Shown: positions 16,377-25,415, counted from the stretch's first letter. The stretch is DNA of 33,834 nt from Pseudomonas sp. GM80 (GCF_000282515.1 NZ_AKJD01000044.1:1-33834); one strand, 5' to 3'. Made by a program: numbers and translations. Notes: generated by a model from the letters alone, not told the origin.

Positions 16377-16780
16377 TGAAACGCCTTGCCCTGACCGCTC
16401 TGGTCGGTGCCGGCCTGGTAGGCTGCGCCGCGGAGCCTGTGCAACTGCAACAGAACCGCAGTTACATTCTGGAATGGATCGGCGAGCGGCCATTGATGGA
16501 TTACAGCCATCTGACCGTGACCCTTGGCGATGATGGTCGCGCCTACGGCAACGGCGGCTGCAACCATTGGTTCGCACCGTACACGCTGGACGGCGACAAG
16601 ATCAGCTTCGGCAAGATCGGCAAGACCCGCAAACTCTGCGCCCCGGCGCTGATGGAGCAGGAGCAGCGCTTCCTGCAGGCGCTGGAGCATGTCGAGCGCT
16701 GGGACATCTCGCCGATCGAGCAGATGCGCTTCTGGCCAGCCGCAGGCAAGCCTTTGCGCTGGTGGCTGGAAGAGGGTTAA
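16376..16780 (+). CDS. META-domain (HslJ-like) lipoprotein, 134 aa
   Basis: The signal peptide ends in the lipobox LVGC with C17, predicting a lipoprotein. The rest is a META domain as in HslJ: GDDGRAYGNGGCNHW followed by KISFGKIGKTRKLC and PALMEQEQRFLQAL. META/HslJ proteins are linked to heat or novobiocin response, with no known catalysis. A Cys pair (GGCNHW, KLCAP) could form a disulfide in the periplasm. The ATG overlaps the preceding stop. A strong REP hairpin follows within 6 bases and separates it from the convergent TlpA-like gene. Confidence 0.9.
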   Translation: MKRLALTALVGAGLVGCAAEPVQLQQNRSYILEWIGERPLMDYSHLTVTLGDDGRAYGNGGCNHWFAPYTLDGDKISFGKIGKTRKLCAPALMEQEQRFLQALEHVERWDISPIEQMRFWPAAGKPLRWWLEEG

Positions 16781-16785
16781 CCCGC

Positions 16786-16861
16786 AAAAGATCGTAGCCT
16801 TCGGCAGCGCCTACAGGGATCGTGTCCACCCTGTAGGCGCTGCCGAAGGCTGCGATCTTTT
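16786..16861. repeat. REPIN hairpin acting as bidirectional terminator
   Basis: 33-base arms (16786-16818 and 16829-16861) pair with one mismatch around a 10-base loop. The hairpin begins with AAAA and ends with TTTT, so each strand offers a stem followed by a T-run. It lies between two convergent genes and probably terminates both. Confidence 0.9.
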
Positions 16862-16875
16862 CTTCCACTAACAAC

Positions 16876-17343
16876 CTATTGGGTCGCCTGCAACGCTTCG
16901 AGTTTGGCCATCACCCCCGCCGCCGTCTGCTCGCCCATCAATTGCTCACGCACCTTGCCTTTGTTGTCGATGATGTACGTCACCGGCAGTGCCTCACTGC
17001 GTGGCAAGTCGAACAACTCCGCCGGATCCTGCGCCAGCACGGTGAACTTGATGCCGAGCTTCTCGCTGGCGTCTTTCAACTCGACACCCTGCACATTGTC
17101 GAAGTTGACCCCGAACACGCCGACGTTCTTGCTCTTCAGTTCATCAGCCAAATGGTTGAGTTCCGGGATTTCGGTTCGGCACGGGCCACACCATTCGGCC
17201 CAGTAATTGACGATTACCCATTGTTTGTCCAAGCGCTCGGACGCAACTTTTTGCCCATTCTGGTCGATCCCGTAATCGTTGCCGCAGCCCCCCAGCATCA
17301 ACGCCCCGATAATCGTCAATGCCGCTGCCAATCGCCGTGTCAT
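16876..17343 (-). CDS. TlpA/ResA-like thioredoxin-fold lipoprotein, 155 aa
   Basis: A lipoprotein signal peptide ends at LGGC (C20), anchoring the protein on the periplasmic side. The redox site WCGPC (W51-C55) lies in VIVNYWAEWCGPCRTEIPELN, typical of TlpA/ResA disulfide reductases; the cis-Pro region is EALPVTYIIDNKGKV. Such proteins reduce disulfides during cytochrome c maturation or protect periplasmic thiols; the client here is unknown. It diverges from arsC across 113 bases, and the gene pairing thioredoxin/arsC/wrbA resembles PA0949-PA0953 of P. aeruginosa. Confidence 0.93.
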   Translation of the reverse strand: MTRRLAAALTIIGALMLGGCGNDYGIDQNGQKVASERLDKQWVIVNYWAEWCGPCRTEIPELNHLADELKSKNVGVFGVNFDNVQGVELKDASEKLGIKFTVLAQDPAELFDLPRSEALPVTYIIDNKGKVREQLMGEQTAAGVMAKLEALQATQ

Positions 17344-17456
17344 GTCCTGTTCCTTGTGAAAATTTGAAGGCGCCTGCGACCCATCGCCTCTGACGGTTCT
17401 GGATTGCGCGCTGCACAGTTAGAATAGCCGCCACTTTACGCCAGAAGCGACCCGCC

Positions 17457-18403
<947 letters not shown>

Positions 18404-18405
18404 CG

Positions 18406-18831
18406 GTGGCGAAGAAGCCGAAAATCCTGCCTGCCGTCGAGTGGCTGGAGCCACGCGTCAAGGCCATGCGCGTCATCAGCCTGCTGAGTTTTTTCGCCTT
18501 GGGCGGATTGCTCGCGGCCTACTATCTGATCTTCGCTGACCTGCACGGCGCACGGCCGTGGGTGATTCTGCTGGTCGAGCTGATCCCGTGGCTCGTCCTC
18601 GCCCCGGCGATGATCATGGGCAGCGCCCGTGGCCATTCGTGGATGTGTTTTGTGGTGAATCTGTATTTCATCAAGGGCGCACTGGCGGCGTATGACCCCA
18701 ACCGGCAGTTGTTTGGCGTGCTGGAGATGGTCGCGAGTCTGGCGGTGTTCTGCTCCGCGCTGCTGTATGTGCGGTGGCGGTATCAGTTGAATCGCAAATT
18801 GGCTGGCGAAGGCGAAATCTCCATCGCCTGA
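18406..18831 (+). CDS. DUF2069 membrane protein, 141 aa
   Basis: A small inner-membrane protein with about four hydrophobic segments (roughly 23-41, 52-70, 76-94 and 105-124) and a basic N-terminus, KKPKILPAVEWLEPRVKAMR. The pattern and its place just after wrbA match DUF2069, a family of unknown function. GTG 18406 has GGAGG ten bases upstream, overlapping the end of wrbA; the longer in-frame stretch back to 18100 lies inside wrbA and is not coding. A REPIN follows 9 bases after the stop and separates it from the convergent glycosylase-like gene. Confidence 0.88.
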   Translation: MAKKPKILPAVEWLEPRVKAMRVISLLSFFALGGLLAAYYLIFADLHGARPWVILLVELIPWLVLAPAMIMGSARGHSWMCFVVNLYFIKGALAAYDPNRQLFGVLEMVASLAVFCSALLYVRWRYQLNRKLAGEGEISIA

Positions 18832-18840
18832 CAGACCGTC

Positions 18841-18930
18841 ATCGCTGGCAAGCCAGCTCCCACAGGTTTTTGCGTCGATCACATAATTGTGTTTCAACAG
18901 AGATCCTGTGGGAGCTGGCTTGCCAGCGAT
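18841..18930. repeat. REPIN, CAGCTCCCACAGG family, copy 1
   Basis: Perfect 26-base arms: 18841-18866 (ATCGCTGGCAAGCCAGCTCC...) and 18905-18930. The 38-base spacer closely resembles that of the copy at 22283-22384 (shared GTCGATCACA and ATTGTGTT). It lies between convergent genes. Confidence 0.92.
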
Positions 18931-18945
18931 TGGGGCGACTCGGTC

Positions 18946-19620
18946 TTAATGGTTGACGGTGTAAGCGAGCATCATCGAAATCTGACTCATCGGCCGCCCG
19001 CCGCTCTGTTCATGCCACTGGTTGAACACGTCCTGCACAATCTTCAGATCACGCTGGCTGGTCGGCACCTTGTCGACGATTTTCTGTGCGTTCAGCGCCG
19101 CCACCACGTCATAGCTCGGCACGAAGGTGTCCTTGCCGACCATGCGCAAAAACCGTGGCGCCGATAGCCCGCCGAGTTGATGGCCGTGCTTTTTCAGATA
19201 CGTCCACAAACCGACGATATCAGTCACCGGCCAGTCGGCGATCAGCGCGCCGAAACTGCCCTTGTCCTTCTCGACGTCGAGGATGAACTGCGCATTGCGC
19301 GGCACGCTTTTCAACTTGCCCAAGTGACGAATGATCCGCGCATCCTGCATCAGCCGCTCGAGGTGTTCGGCGCTCATCAGCACGACTTTTTCCGGGTCGA
19401 ACTTGAAGAACACTTCTTCGAAGGCCGGCCACTTGGCGTCGACCAGACTGTGCTTGAGGCCGGCGCGGAATACGCGTAGAGCCATGGTCGAGAGGTAGCG
19501 GTCGTCGCTGATCTTGCGCAGTTGCGCGGGGGTCTTGGGAACGGGCAGATGGGCTTCCAGTTCAGCCGCCGAACCGAAGCGGTTCAGACAGTATTCGTGC
19601 AGCCACTTGTAATCGCGCAT
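18946..19620 (-). CDS. DNA-3-methyladenine glycosylase I (Tag)-like protein, 224 aa
   Basis: The central segment aligns with E. coli Tag: FKFDPEKVVLMSAEHLERLMQDARIIRHLGKLKSVPRNAQFIL corresponds to FDPVKVAAMQEEDVERLVQDAGIIRHRGKIQAIIGNA. This puts it in the helix-hairpin-helix glycosylase family that excises alkylated bases. However the Tag zinc-snap ligands (N-terminal Cys/His and C-terminal His/Cys) are absent. The residues at the E. coli Glu38 and Trp46 positions read R49 and H57 (MALRVFRAGLKHS). Substrate and even activity are therefore uncertain; a DNA-binding or different base-excision role is possible. ATG 19620 (MRDYKWLHEYC) is preferred to the frame start at 19644. It is flanked on both sides by REPINs. 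Confidence 0.8.
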   Translation of the reverse strand: MRDYKWLHEYCLNRFGSAAELEAHLPVPKTPAQLRKISDDRYLSTMALRVFRAGLKHSLVDAKWPAFEEVFFKFDPEKVVLMSAEHLERLMQDARIIRHLGKLKSVPRNAQFILDVEKDKGSFGALIADWPVTDIVGLWTYLKKHGHQLGGLSAPRFLRMVGKDTFVPSYDVVAALNAQKIVDKVPTSQRDLKIVQDVFNQWHEQSGGRPMSQISMMLAYTVNH

Positions 19621-19652
19621 GCCCTCTCCTATCGAATGAAACAAAAAACCAA

Positions 19653-19775
19653 TGTGGGGCCTCTGTGGCGAGGGGATTTATCCCCGTTGGGCTGCGTAGC
19701 AGCCCCAGACTATTCTGGGAGCGCTTCGCGCTCCAACGGGGATAAATCCCCTCACCACAAAAGTGTGGCCCCACA
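19653..19775. repeat. REPIN, GAGGGGATTTATCCCC family, copy 1
   Basis: Arms 19664-19690 and 19733-19759 are nearly perfect reverse complements (TGTGGCGAGGGGATTTATCC...). A further outer pair TGTGGGGCC/GGCCCCACA lies at 19653-19661 and 19767-19775. It fills the gap between ttcA and the Tag-like gene. Confidence 0.9.
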
Positions 19776-19785
19776 GAGATTGGGT

Positions 19786-20610
19786 TTAGAGATTGACGAC
19801 GTTCACAAAGCGCGAAGCCGCAGTCTCGTCGATCTTCAGGCTGGTGAAGTCGAACAGGTTGCGGTCGGCCAGTTGCGACGGGATGACATTCTGCAGACTG
19901 CGGAAGATGCTTTCCGTTCGACCGGGTGTCTTGCGCTCCCAGTCCTGAAGCATGTCCTTGACCACCTGACGCTGCAGGTTTTCCTGCGAACCGCAAAGGT
20001 TGCACGGGATGATCGGGAATTCCTTCAAGTCCGAATAGGCCTGAATGTCTTTCTCGTTGCAGTACGCCAGCGGACGGATCACCACGTTGCGGCCATCGTC
20101 GGCGCGCAGCTTCGGCGGCATGGCTTTCAGCGAACCGTTGAAGAACATATTGAGGAAGAACGTCTCGACGATGTCATCACGATGATGACCGAGGGCCATC
20201 TTGGTCGCGCCGATTTCATCAGCGAAGGTGTACAGCGTGCCGCGACGCAGGCGTGAGCACAGCGAGCAAGTAGTCTTGCCCTCGGGAATCAATTCCTTGA
20301 CCACCGAGTAGGTGTCTTTCTCGACGATGTGGTACTCGACGCCCAGCTCTTTGAGGTAGGCCGGCAGCACGTGCTCGGGGAAGCCCGGCTGCTTCTGGTC
20401 CATGTTCACCGCGACGATCTCGAACTTGATCGGGGCAACCTTCTGCAGGTGCAGCAGCACGTCGAGCATGGTGTAACTGTCCTTGCCCCCGGACAGGCAG
20501 ACCATGACCTTGTCGCCGTCTTCAATCATGTTGAAGTCGGCAACCGCTTCGCCGGCCAGGCGGCGCAGGCGCTTTTGCAGTTTGTTCTGGTTGACCGTAA
20601 GAGTGCCCAT
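19786..20610 (-). CDS. ttcA: tRNA 2-thiocytidine(32) synthetase TtcA, 274 aa
   Basis: TtcA thiolates C32 of certain tRNAs using ATP and an oxygen-sensitive iron-sulfur cluster. The PP-loop is [12 protein letters not shown] (SGGKDS at 40-45). Cluster cysteines are C115-x2-C118 (CSLC) and the C203-x2-C206 pair (CNLC). [15 protein letters not shown] is the conserved ATP/tRNA segment. ATG 20610 gives [15 protein letters not shown], the family start; the in-frame extension up to 20811 is translated REPIN sequence and should not be counted. REPINs flank the gene on both sides. Confidence 0.96.
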   Translation of the reverse strand: MGTLTVNQNKLQKRLRRLAGEAVADFNMIEDGDKVMVCLSGGKDSYTMLDVLLHLQKVAPIKFEIVAVNMDQKQPGFPEHVLPAYLKELGVEYHIVEKDTYSVVKELIPEGKTTCSLCSRLRRGTLYTFADEIGATKMALGHHRDDIVETFFLNMFFNGSLKAMPPKLRADDGRNVVIRPLAYCNEKDIQAYSDLKEFPIIPCNLCGSQENLQRQVVKDMLQDWERKTPGRTESIFRSLQNVIPSQLADRNLFDFTSLKIDETAASRFVNVVNL

Positions 20611-21035
20611 GACGCGAAATCCGTGAGGTGTGACGAAAGGCCGGCATTTTACGCAAAAACCCCGGATGCGCGAAGCACCTGTGGCGAGGGGATTTATCCC
20701 CGTTGGGTTGCGAAGCAGCCCCAAAACCTGAGAACTCGGTTTGCCTGACACTGCGCGGTGAATGGCTTGGCGACTGCTGCGCAGCCGAACGGGGATAAAT
20801 CCCCTCGCCACAAAAGTGTTTCAAGCATCAAAAATGCCTTACCGGCAAGACCCCAAGGCGATTAAGCCCCGTGTTTACAGCGCGATTTGCTCTAAGCCCC
20901 TAATACCTGTGCGGTTAAGTCCTTTCTATACTGCGACATAAGGTCGCACACATCCAAGACCTGAATTTGCTCGGCCTCATTGGCCCGTAGGCGCTCCGTT
21001 GGGGGGCGATGGCAATAACAAGAGGAGTGACTGGC
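20611..21035. promoter_or_regulatory. Gene-free region between ttcA and the Yip1-type gene
   Basis: This 425-base divergent gap holds the ttcA leader, a REPIN (20680-20812) and the promoter region of the Yip1-type gene. On the plus strand a possible -10 TATACT (20927-20932) is followed at once by the perfect inverted repeat TGCGAC-ATAAG-GTCGCA (20932-20948), where a repressor could act. The -35 is weak. GAGGAG at 21021-21026 is the ribosome site. I see no coding sequence here. Confidence 0.45.
20680..20812. repeat. REPIN, GAGGGGATTTATCCCC family, copy 2
   Basis: Arms 20680-20704 and 20788-20812 are perfect complements (TGTGGCGAGGGGATTTATCC...). The spacer has GGTTGCGAAGCAGCC and CTGCTGCGCAGCC, smaller inverted pieces. 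It lies upstream of ttcA and creates a false N-terminal extension of that frame. Confidence 0.9.
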
Positions 21036-21638
21036 ATGATCCATCACGTAGTGGGACTTTTTACCCACCCCGATCAGGAATGGAAGGAAATCCGTGGCGA
21101 CCAAGAGGAAAGCATCAGCCACATGTACCTGACCCACACGCTGATTCTGGCGGCGATCCCGGCTATCTCGGCGTTCATTGGCACCACCCAGGTCGGCTGG
21201 GTGATCGGCAACCGTGCGCCGGTCATGCTCACCGTCGAAAGCGCAGTCTGGATGACCGTCATGTCGTACCTGGCCATGCTCGGCGGGGTCGCGGTCATGG
21301 GCGCCTTCGTGCACTGGATGGCGCGCACGTATGACGCCAATCCAAGTCTGGCCCGTTGTGTCGCATTTGCCACTTACACCGCAACACCGTTGTTTGTCGG
21401 CGGGCTGGCGGCGCTGTATCCGCATATGTGGCTGGGGATGATCGTCGGCACGGCGGCCATCTGCTACACGGTTTATCTGTTGTACGTGGGGCTGCCGACG
21501 TTCATGAACATTCCGTCGGATGAAGGGTTCCTGTTTTCAAGTTCGGTGCTGGCGGTGGGTCTGGTGGTACTGGTTGCCATCATGGCGTTCACCGTGATTG
21601 TCTGGGGGCTGGGCGTAGGTCCCGTCTATACCAACTGA
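21036..21638 (+). CDS. Yip1-family inner-membrane protein, 200 aa
   Basis: The N-terminus HHVVGLFTHPDQEWKEIR is the typical cytoplasmic opening of bacterial Yip1-domain proteins. About five hydrophobic segments follow (roughly 34-52, 65-90, 107-125, 128-150 and 165-190). Function of bacterial members is unknown; some are linked to envelope homeostasis. ATG 21036 with GAGGAG ten bases upstream is preferred to the upstream ATG 21009. It is likely monocistronic: a GC-rich hairpin with GCAA loop follows at 21656-21675 before sprT. An inverted repeat just downstream of the predicted -10 may be an operator. Confidence 0.88.
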   Translation: MIHHVVGLFTHPDQEWKEIRGDQEESISHMYLTHTLILAAIPAISAFIGTTQVGWVIGNRAPVMLTVESAVWMTVMSYLAMLGGVAVMGAFVHWMARTYDANPSLARCVAFATYTATPLFVGGLAALYPHMWLGMIVGTAAICYTVYLLYVGLPTFMNIPSDEGFLFSSSVLAVGLVVLVAIMAFTVIVWGLGVGPVYTN

Positions 21639-21655
21639 TTCGCCAATCCAATCCG

Positions 21656-21680
21656 AGGCCGCCGCAAGGCGGCCTTGTCG
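21656..21680 (+). terminator. Probable terminator after the Yip1-type gene
   Basis: AGGCCGCC (21656-21663) pairs with GGCGGCCT (21668-21675) over a GCAA tetraloop and is followed by TGTCGTTT. The T-run is imperfect, so termination strength is uncertain. Confidence 0.6.
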
Positions 21681-21765
21681 TTTGCCGGATGACCATTCGG
21701 CAGCTCGGCGATTCGCAAGTCCGGGGCGTTGCGGCATACTCGCCGTCTCTGGAGATCCATCAAGC

Positions 21766-22260
21766 ATGCCCGAGCAACTCAATACCCGCGTCGAAGACTG
21801 TTACCAACTCGCTGAAGCCTTTTTCAAACGTCATTTCCAACGCCCCGTTGTCAGTCTCAAGCTGCGCGGGCAAAAAGCCGGTGTCGCGCATTTGCACGAG
21901 AACCTGCTGCGCTTCAACCCGCAGCTGTACCGGGAAAACACCGAACACTTCCTCAAGCAGACCGTGGCCCACGAAGTCGCGCACCTGATCGCCCATCAGC
22001 TGTTTGGCGACCGCATCCAGCCGCATGGCGAGGAGTGGCAACTGATCATGCGCGGGGTTTACGAACTGCCGCCGGATCGCTGCCACACCTACGCCATCAA
22101 ACGCCGCAGCGTCACGCGCTATATCTACAAATGCCCGTGCGTGGACAGTGATTTTCCATTCTCGGCGCAGCGCCACAGCCTGGTGCGACAGGGGCGGCGG
22201 TATTTGTGCCGGCGCTGCCGCAACACCTTGGTGTTCAGTGGTGAGATGCGGGTGGAATAG
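21766..22260 (+). CDS. sprT: SprT-like zinc metallopeptidase-fold protein, 164 aa
   Basis: The zinc site is HEVAH (H69, E70, H73) with a downstream H87 (RIQPHGEEW). A C-terminal zinc ribbon has C123-x-C125 and C148-x2-C151 (CPC, CRRC). This is the bacterial SprT family, relatives of the SPRTN proteases that digest DNA-protein crosslinks; the bacterial role is not settled. The ATG at 21766 (MPEQLNTRVEDCYQLAE) is preceded by GGAG at 21752-21755 and fits the family start; an upstream ATG at 21682 is not supported. A REPIN follows and the next gene is convergent. Confidence 0.93.
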   Translation: MPEQLNTRVEDCYQLAEAFFKRHFQRPVVSLKLRGQKAGVAHLHENLLRFNPQLYRENTEHFLKQTVAHEVAHLIAHQLFGDRIQPHGEEWQLIMRGVYELPPDRCHTYAIKRRSVTRYIYKCPCVDSDFPFSAQRHSLVRQGRRYLCRRCRNTLVFSGEMRVE

Positions 22261-22282
22261 TCAGATTTGTGTTGCCCTGGCT

Positions 22283-22384
22283 GGCCTCATCGCTGGCAAG
22301 CCAGCTCCCACAGGTTTTTGTGTCGATCACAATATTGTGTTCCACCAAAAATCCTGTGGGAGCTGGCTTGCCAGCGATGAGGCC
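22283..22384. repeat. REPIN, CAGCTCCCACAGG family, copy 2
   Basis: Perfect 32-base arms at 22283-22314 and 22353-22384, with a spacer closely like that of the copy at 18841-18930. It lies between convergent sprT and the CoA-transferase gene. Confidence 0.92.
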
Positions 22385-22394
22385 TGTACAGACA

Positions 22395-23576
22395 CTAAAG
22401 AATGACTTTGGAAGACCGCAGTTCTGCTATCCGCTGAGCACTGAACCCCAACTCCGCTAACACCTGATCGGTATGCTGCCCCAACACCGCCCCAACATGT
22501 CGCGGCGCCGGCAACGCCTCGGAAAACTTCAACGGGCACGCCATCTGCGCCTGCGACGTGCCATCCCCACGCGGCACTTGCGTCACCAGTTCACGCGCCT
22601 GCAATTGCGGGTGCCGAACGGCCTCACCTAGACTCAACACCGGCTCGACACAGGCATCAATCCCGGCAAACATCTCGCACAGTTCAACAAAGTCATGCCG
22701 CTCGAACTCGACCTTCAAGGCATCTTTCAGCGCTCGCTGTTGCTCAGGTTTCGGCGATAACCCCTGTGCCGCCAACTCCGGCCGTCCCAGCGCGGTACAC
22801 ATCTGCTGCATAAACCCCGGCTCCAGACTGCCGACCGACATCCAGCGCCCGTCGCGGGAACGGTAATAGTCATAGAAGCTGCCGCCATTAAGCATCTGCT
22901 CTTCCCATGCGGGCTCCTCGCCGCAAGCCAGATACCCGGCGCCGGCCATGGCATTCAGGCTGAACGCACAATCGGTCATGCTCACGTCGATATGGGTGCC
23001 CTGCCCCGTTTGCTGACGGGCAATGACTGCCGCGAGCAAACCGATCACCCCGTGCAACGAACCACCGGCGACATCGGCCACTTGCATGCCCAACGGCAAC
23101 GGCCCGCTGTCGGCGCGGCCGGTGTAGCTGGCAAGTCCGGCCAGCGCGAGGTAGTTGATGTCGTGCCCGGCGCGATCCTTGTACGGCCCGGTCTGGCCAT
23201 AACCGGTGATCGACACATAGATCAGTTTCGGATTGATCGCTTTCAATGCTTCATAACCCAGCCCCAGACGTTCCATCACTCCGGGGCGAAACTGCTCGAG
23301 AACGATGTCGTAATCGGCCAGCAACTGCTTGACCACGTCCAGCGCTTCGGGCTGTTTCAGGTCAAGTGCCAGGCTGCGTTTGTTGCGGTTCAGGTAGGCA
23401 TGACTGGCGGATATCCCGGCATCGTGCGGCGGCAACAGCCGCAGCAGGTCCAGACGCGTCGGCGATTCGATGCGCAGCACGTCCGCGCCCATGTCGGCCA
23501 GCAACAGCGAGGCAAACGGCCCCGGCAACAGGGTCGAGAAATCGAGGATTTTCAGTGAGGCCAGCGGTGCAGACAT
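22395..23576 (-). CDS. Family III CoA-transferase / alpha-methylacyl-CoA racemase-like, 393 aa
   Basis: CaiB/BaiF fold. The N-terminus LKILDFSTLLPGPFASLLLADMGADVLRIE is the CoA-binding half. The racemase catalytic set is present: H138 (AGHDINYLALAG), D168 (QVADVAGGS) and E252 (SVGSLEPGF), as in alpha-methylacyl-CoA racemases. This makes epimerisation of 2-methylacyl-CoA, for example in branched lipid or sterol side-chain breakdown, as likely as CoA transfer. ATG 23576 (MSAPLASLKILDFS) is chosen; the frame opens at 23600. No acyl-CoA dehydrogenase or hydratase lies next to it, so the pathway cannot be read from context. Confidence 0.88.
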   Translation of the reverse strand: MSAPLASLKILDFSTLLPGPFASLLLADMGADVLRIESPTRLDLLRLLPPHDAGISASHAYLNRNKRSLALDLKQPEALDVVKQLLADYDIVLEQFRPGVMERLGLGYEALKAINPKLIYVSITGYGQTGPYKDRAGHDINYLALAGLASYTGRADSGPLPLGMQVADVAGGSLHGVIGLLAAVIARQQTGQGTHIDVSMTDCAFSLNAMAGAGYLACGEEPAWEEQMLNGGSFYDYYRSRDGRWMSVGSLEPGFMQQMCTALGRPELAAQGLSPKPEQQRALKDALKVEFERHDFVELCEMFAGIDACVEPVLSLGEAVRHPQLQARELVTQVPRGDGTSQAQMACPLKFSEALPAPRHVGAVLGQHTDQVLAELGFSAQRIAELRSSKVIL

Positions 23577-23680
23577 GGGCAAGCTCCTTGGGCGATGCAC
23601 TCAGCCTAGGCAGCCATTGCCGATGCAGCAATCACCGGATATGTCAGCGGGTGTGACCGTTACGCTCAAATCGCAAGCAA

Positions 23681-23701
23681 TAAAAAACCCCGTGGTGAGG
23701 G
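23681..23701 (-). terminator. Candidate terminator after dctA, built on a REPIN arm
   Basis: On the minus strand CCCC-TCACCAC-GGGG is followed by TTTTTTATT. The stem is only four base pairs, but the preceding REPIN arm (23692-23794) can also fold. A second hairpin, CCCCGCATC/GATGCGGGG at 23812-23834, lies just after the dctA stop without a T-run on that strand. Confidence 0.5.
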
Positions 23702-23794
23702 GATTTATCCCCGATGAGTCGCGTAGCGGCTCCCTTCTACCACCAAAAAGAAGGGACTGCTGCGCACTCCATCGAGGATAAATCCCCTCACCAC
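23692..23794. repeat. REPIN, GAGGGGATTTATCCCC family, copy 3
   Basis: Arms 23692-23716 and 23770-23794 are near-perfect complements (GTGGTGAGGGGATTTATCCC...). It lies between dctA and the CoA-transferase gene, both on the minus strand. Confidence 0.9.
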
Positions 23795-23842
23795 AAGGGC
23801 TTTTCACCACCCCGCATCGCATTGATGCGGGGCTTCGTTTAC

Positions 23843-25177
23843 TTACTTGACGCTGCTCGGGGTTGGGCCTTCAGCCACACCCAGGTCGTCTTCAGGACGG
23901 GTATCCGCGATACCGCGACCACCCGAAGCCAGCTCGGCGTCCAGTACGTCGGTGTCCAGCTCTTTCACCCACTTGGCAACCACGATGGTCGCAACAGCGT
24001 TGCCCACCAGGTTGGTCAGTGCGCGCGCTTCGGACATGAAGCGGTCGATACCGAGGATCAGCGCCAGACCGGCCACCGGCAGGTGACCTACCGCCGACAG
24101 GGTGGCGGCCAGCACGATGAAGCCCGAACCGGTCACACCGGCAGCGCCTTTGGAGGACAGCAGCAACACCACCAGCAGGGTGATCTGGTGTGTAATGTCC
24201 ATGTGCGTGTCGGTTGCCTGAGCAATGAACACCGCGGCCATGGTCAGGTAGATCGCGGTACCGTCGAGGTTGAACGAGTAACCGGTCGGGATCACCAGAC
24301 CCACTACCGATTTCTTCGCGCCCAGACGCTCCATCTTGATCAGCATGCGTGGCAATACCGATTCCGACGACGAGGTGCCGAGTACGATCAGCAGCTCTTC
24401 ACGGATGTAACGGATCATTTTCAGCACGCTGAAACCGTGCATGCGGGCGATACCGCCGAGCACGATCAACACGAACAGCAGGCACGTGATGTAGAAGCAG
24501 ATCATCAGTTGACCCAGCTGTACCAGCGACCCCACGCCGTAGGCACCGATGGTGAAGGCCATGGCACCGAAGGCACCGATTGGCGCGAGCTTCATGATCA
24601 TGTTGATGATGTTGAACATCACGTGGGCGAAGCGATCGATGAAGTCGAGGATCGGCTTGCCGTAGGCACCCAGGCGATGCAGGGCGAAACCGAAGATCAC
24701 CGAGAACATCAGCACTTGCAGGATGTCACCGGTAGCGAACGCGCCGACGATGGTGGTCGGGATCACGTTGAGCAGGAAGCCGACAACGCTCTGGTCAGCA
24801 CCGGCCGCGACATAAGAAGCGACTTTGGAAGCGTCGAGGGTTGCAACATCAATGTGCATGCCGTTGCCCGGCTGCACGATATTGACCACGACCAGACCGA
24901 CCAGCAGGGCGATGGTCGAGACGATTTCGAAGTACAGGAGTGCGTAACCGCCGGTCTTGCCGACCGACTTCATGTTCTGCATGCCGGCGATGCCGCTGAC
25001 CACGGTGCAGAAGATGATCGGGGCGATGATCATTTTGATCAGTTTGATGAACCCGTCACCCAGCGGCTTTACCGCCACGCCGAACTGCGGGTAGTAATGA
25101 CCGAGCGCAATACCGATGATGATTGCGATGATCACCTGGAAATACAGGGATTTGTACAGTGGCTGACGAGTCGTCAT
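23843..25177 (-). CDS. dctA: C4-dicarboxylate transporter DctA, 444 aa
   Basis: DctA is an inner-membrane cation symporter that imports succinate, fumarate and malate, preferred carbon sources of Pseudomonas. It belongs to the dicarboxylate/amino acid:cation symporter family. Family landmarks are [19 protein letters not shown], the serine-rich re-entrant loop [13 protein letters not shown], the binding motif [19 protein letters not shown], and [30 protein letters not shown] near the end. ATG 25177 ([15 protein letters not shown]) is used, with GAGG about ten bases upstream. The upstream region has a consensus sigma-54 promoter and two palindromic enhancer-like sites, as expected for DctB/DctD control; those genes are not in the window. 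An AraC-type regulator diverges from it. Confidence 0.96.
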   Translation of the reverse strand: MTTRQPLYKSLYFQVIIAIIIGIALGHYYPQFGVAVKPLGDGFIKLIKMIIAPIIFCTVVSGIAGMQNMKSVGKTGGYALLYFEIVSTIALLVGLVVVNIVQPGNGMHIDVATLDASKVASYVAAGADQSVVGFLLNVIPTTIVGAFATGDILQVLMFSVIFGFALHRLGAYGKPILDFIDRFAHVMFNIINMIMKLAPIGAFGAMAFTIGAYGVGSLVQLGQLMICFYITCLLFVLIVLGGIARMHGFSVLKMIRYIREELLIVLGTSSSESVLPRMLIKMERLGAKKSVVGLVIPTGYSFNLDGTAIYLTMAAVFIAQATDTHMDITHQITLLVVLLLSSKGAAGVTGSGFIVLAATLSAVGHLPVAGLALILGIDRFMSEARALTNLVGNAVATIVVAKWVKELDTDVLDAELASGGRGIADTRPEDDLGVAEGPTPSSVK

Positions 25178-25321
25178 TGCAAATTTCCTCAAGAGCCCCG
25201 CGTGCAACATCCATCTGTTACGCCGCGAAACCTGAATTGCGAACCCTCCTGCACTGGAGGGATTTGTTGTTGGAGCGGCGTTTTCCGAACGGGATCAACG
25301 CACGCTTCTGTCGCTTGTATC

Positions 25322-25336
25322 GCAAACCTCGTGCCA
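25322..25336 (-). promoter_or_regulatory. Sigma-54 promoter of dctA
   Basis: On the minus strand TGGCAC-GAGGT-TTGC matches the -24/-12 sigma-54 consensus exactly, including the invariant GG and GC with correct spacing. Transcription should start about 12 bases downstream, near 25310, leaving a leader of roughly 130 bases before dctA. Confidence 0.88.
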
Positions 25337-25415
25337 CTTTGGTGCGTTTCGCTGCAAGCCTTTTGATATCAGGGCCTGCAGGTTTTTCAATGTCACCGCC
25401 TCGCGAGTTGATTGT

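Noticed and set aside
25264..25271. AACAACAA on the dctA leader, like a Crc/Hfq site
   Set aside because: It matches the motif, but lies about 90 bases before the start codon rather than at the ribosome site, and an 8-mer this simple is not compelling alone.
23714..25366. A 550-codon open frame on the plus strand opposite dctA
   Set aside because: It is the antisense of dctA, begins in a REPIN and is rich in Asp, His and Gln from reversed codons; dctA is certain.
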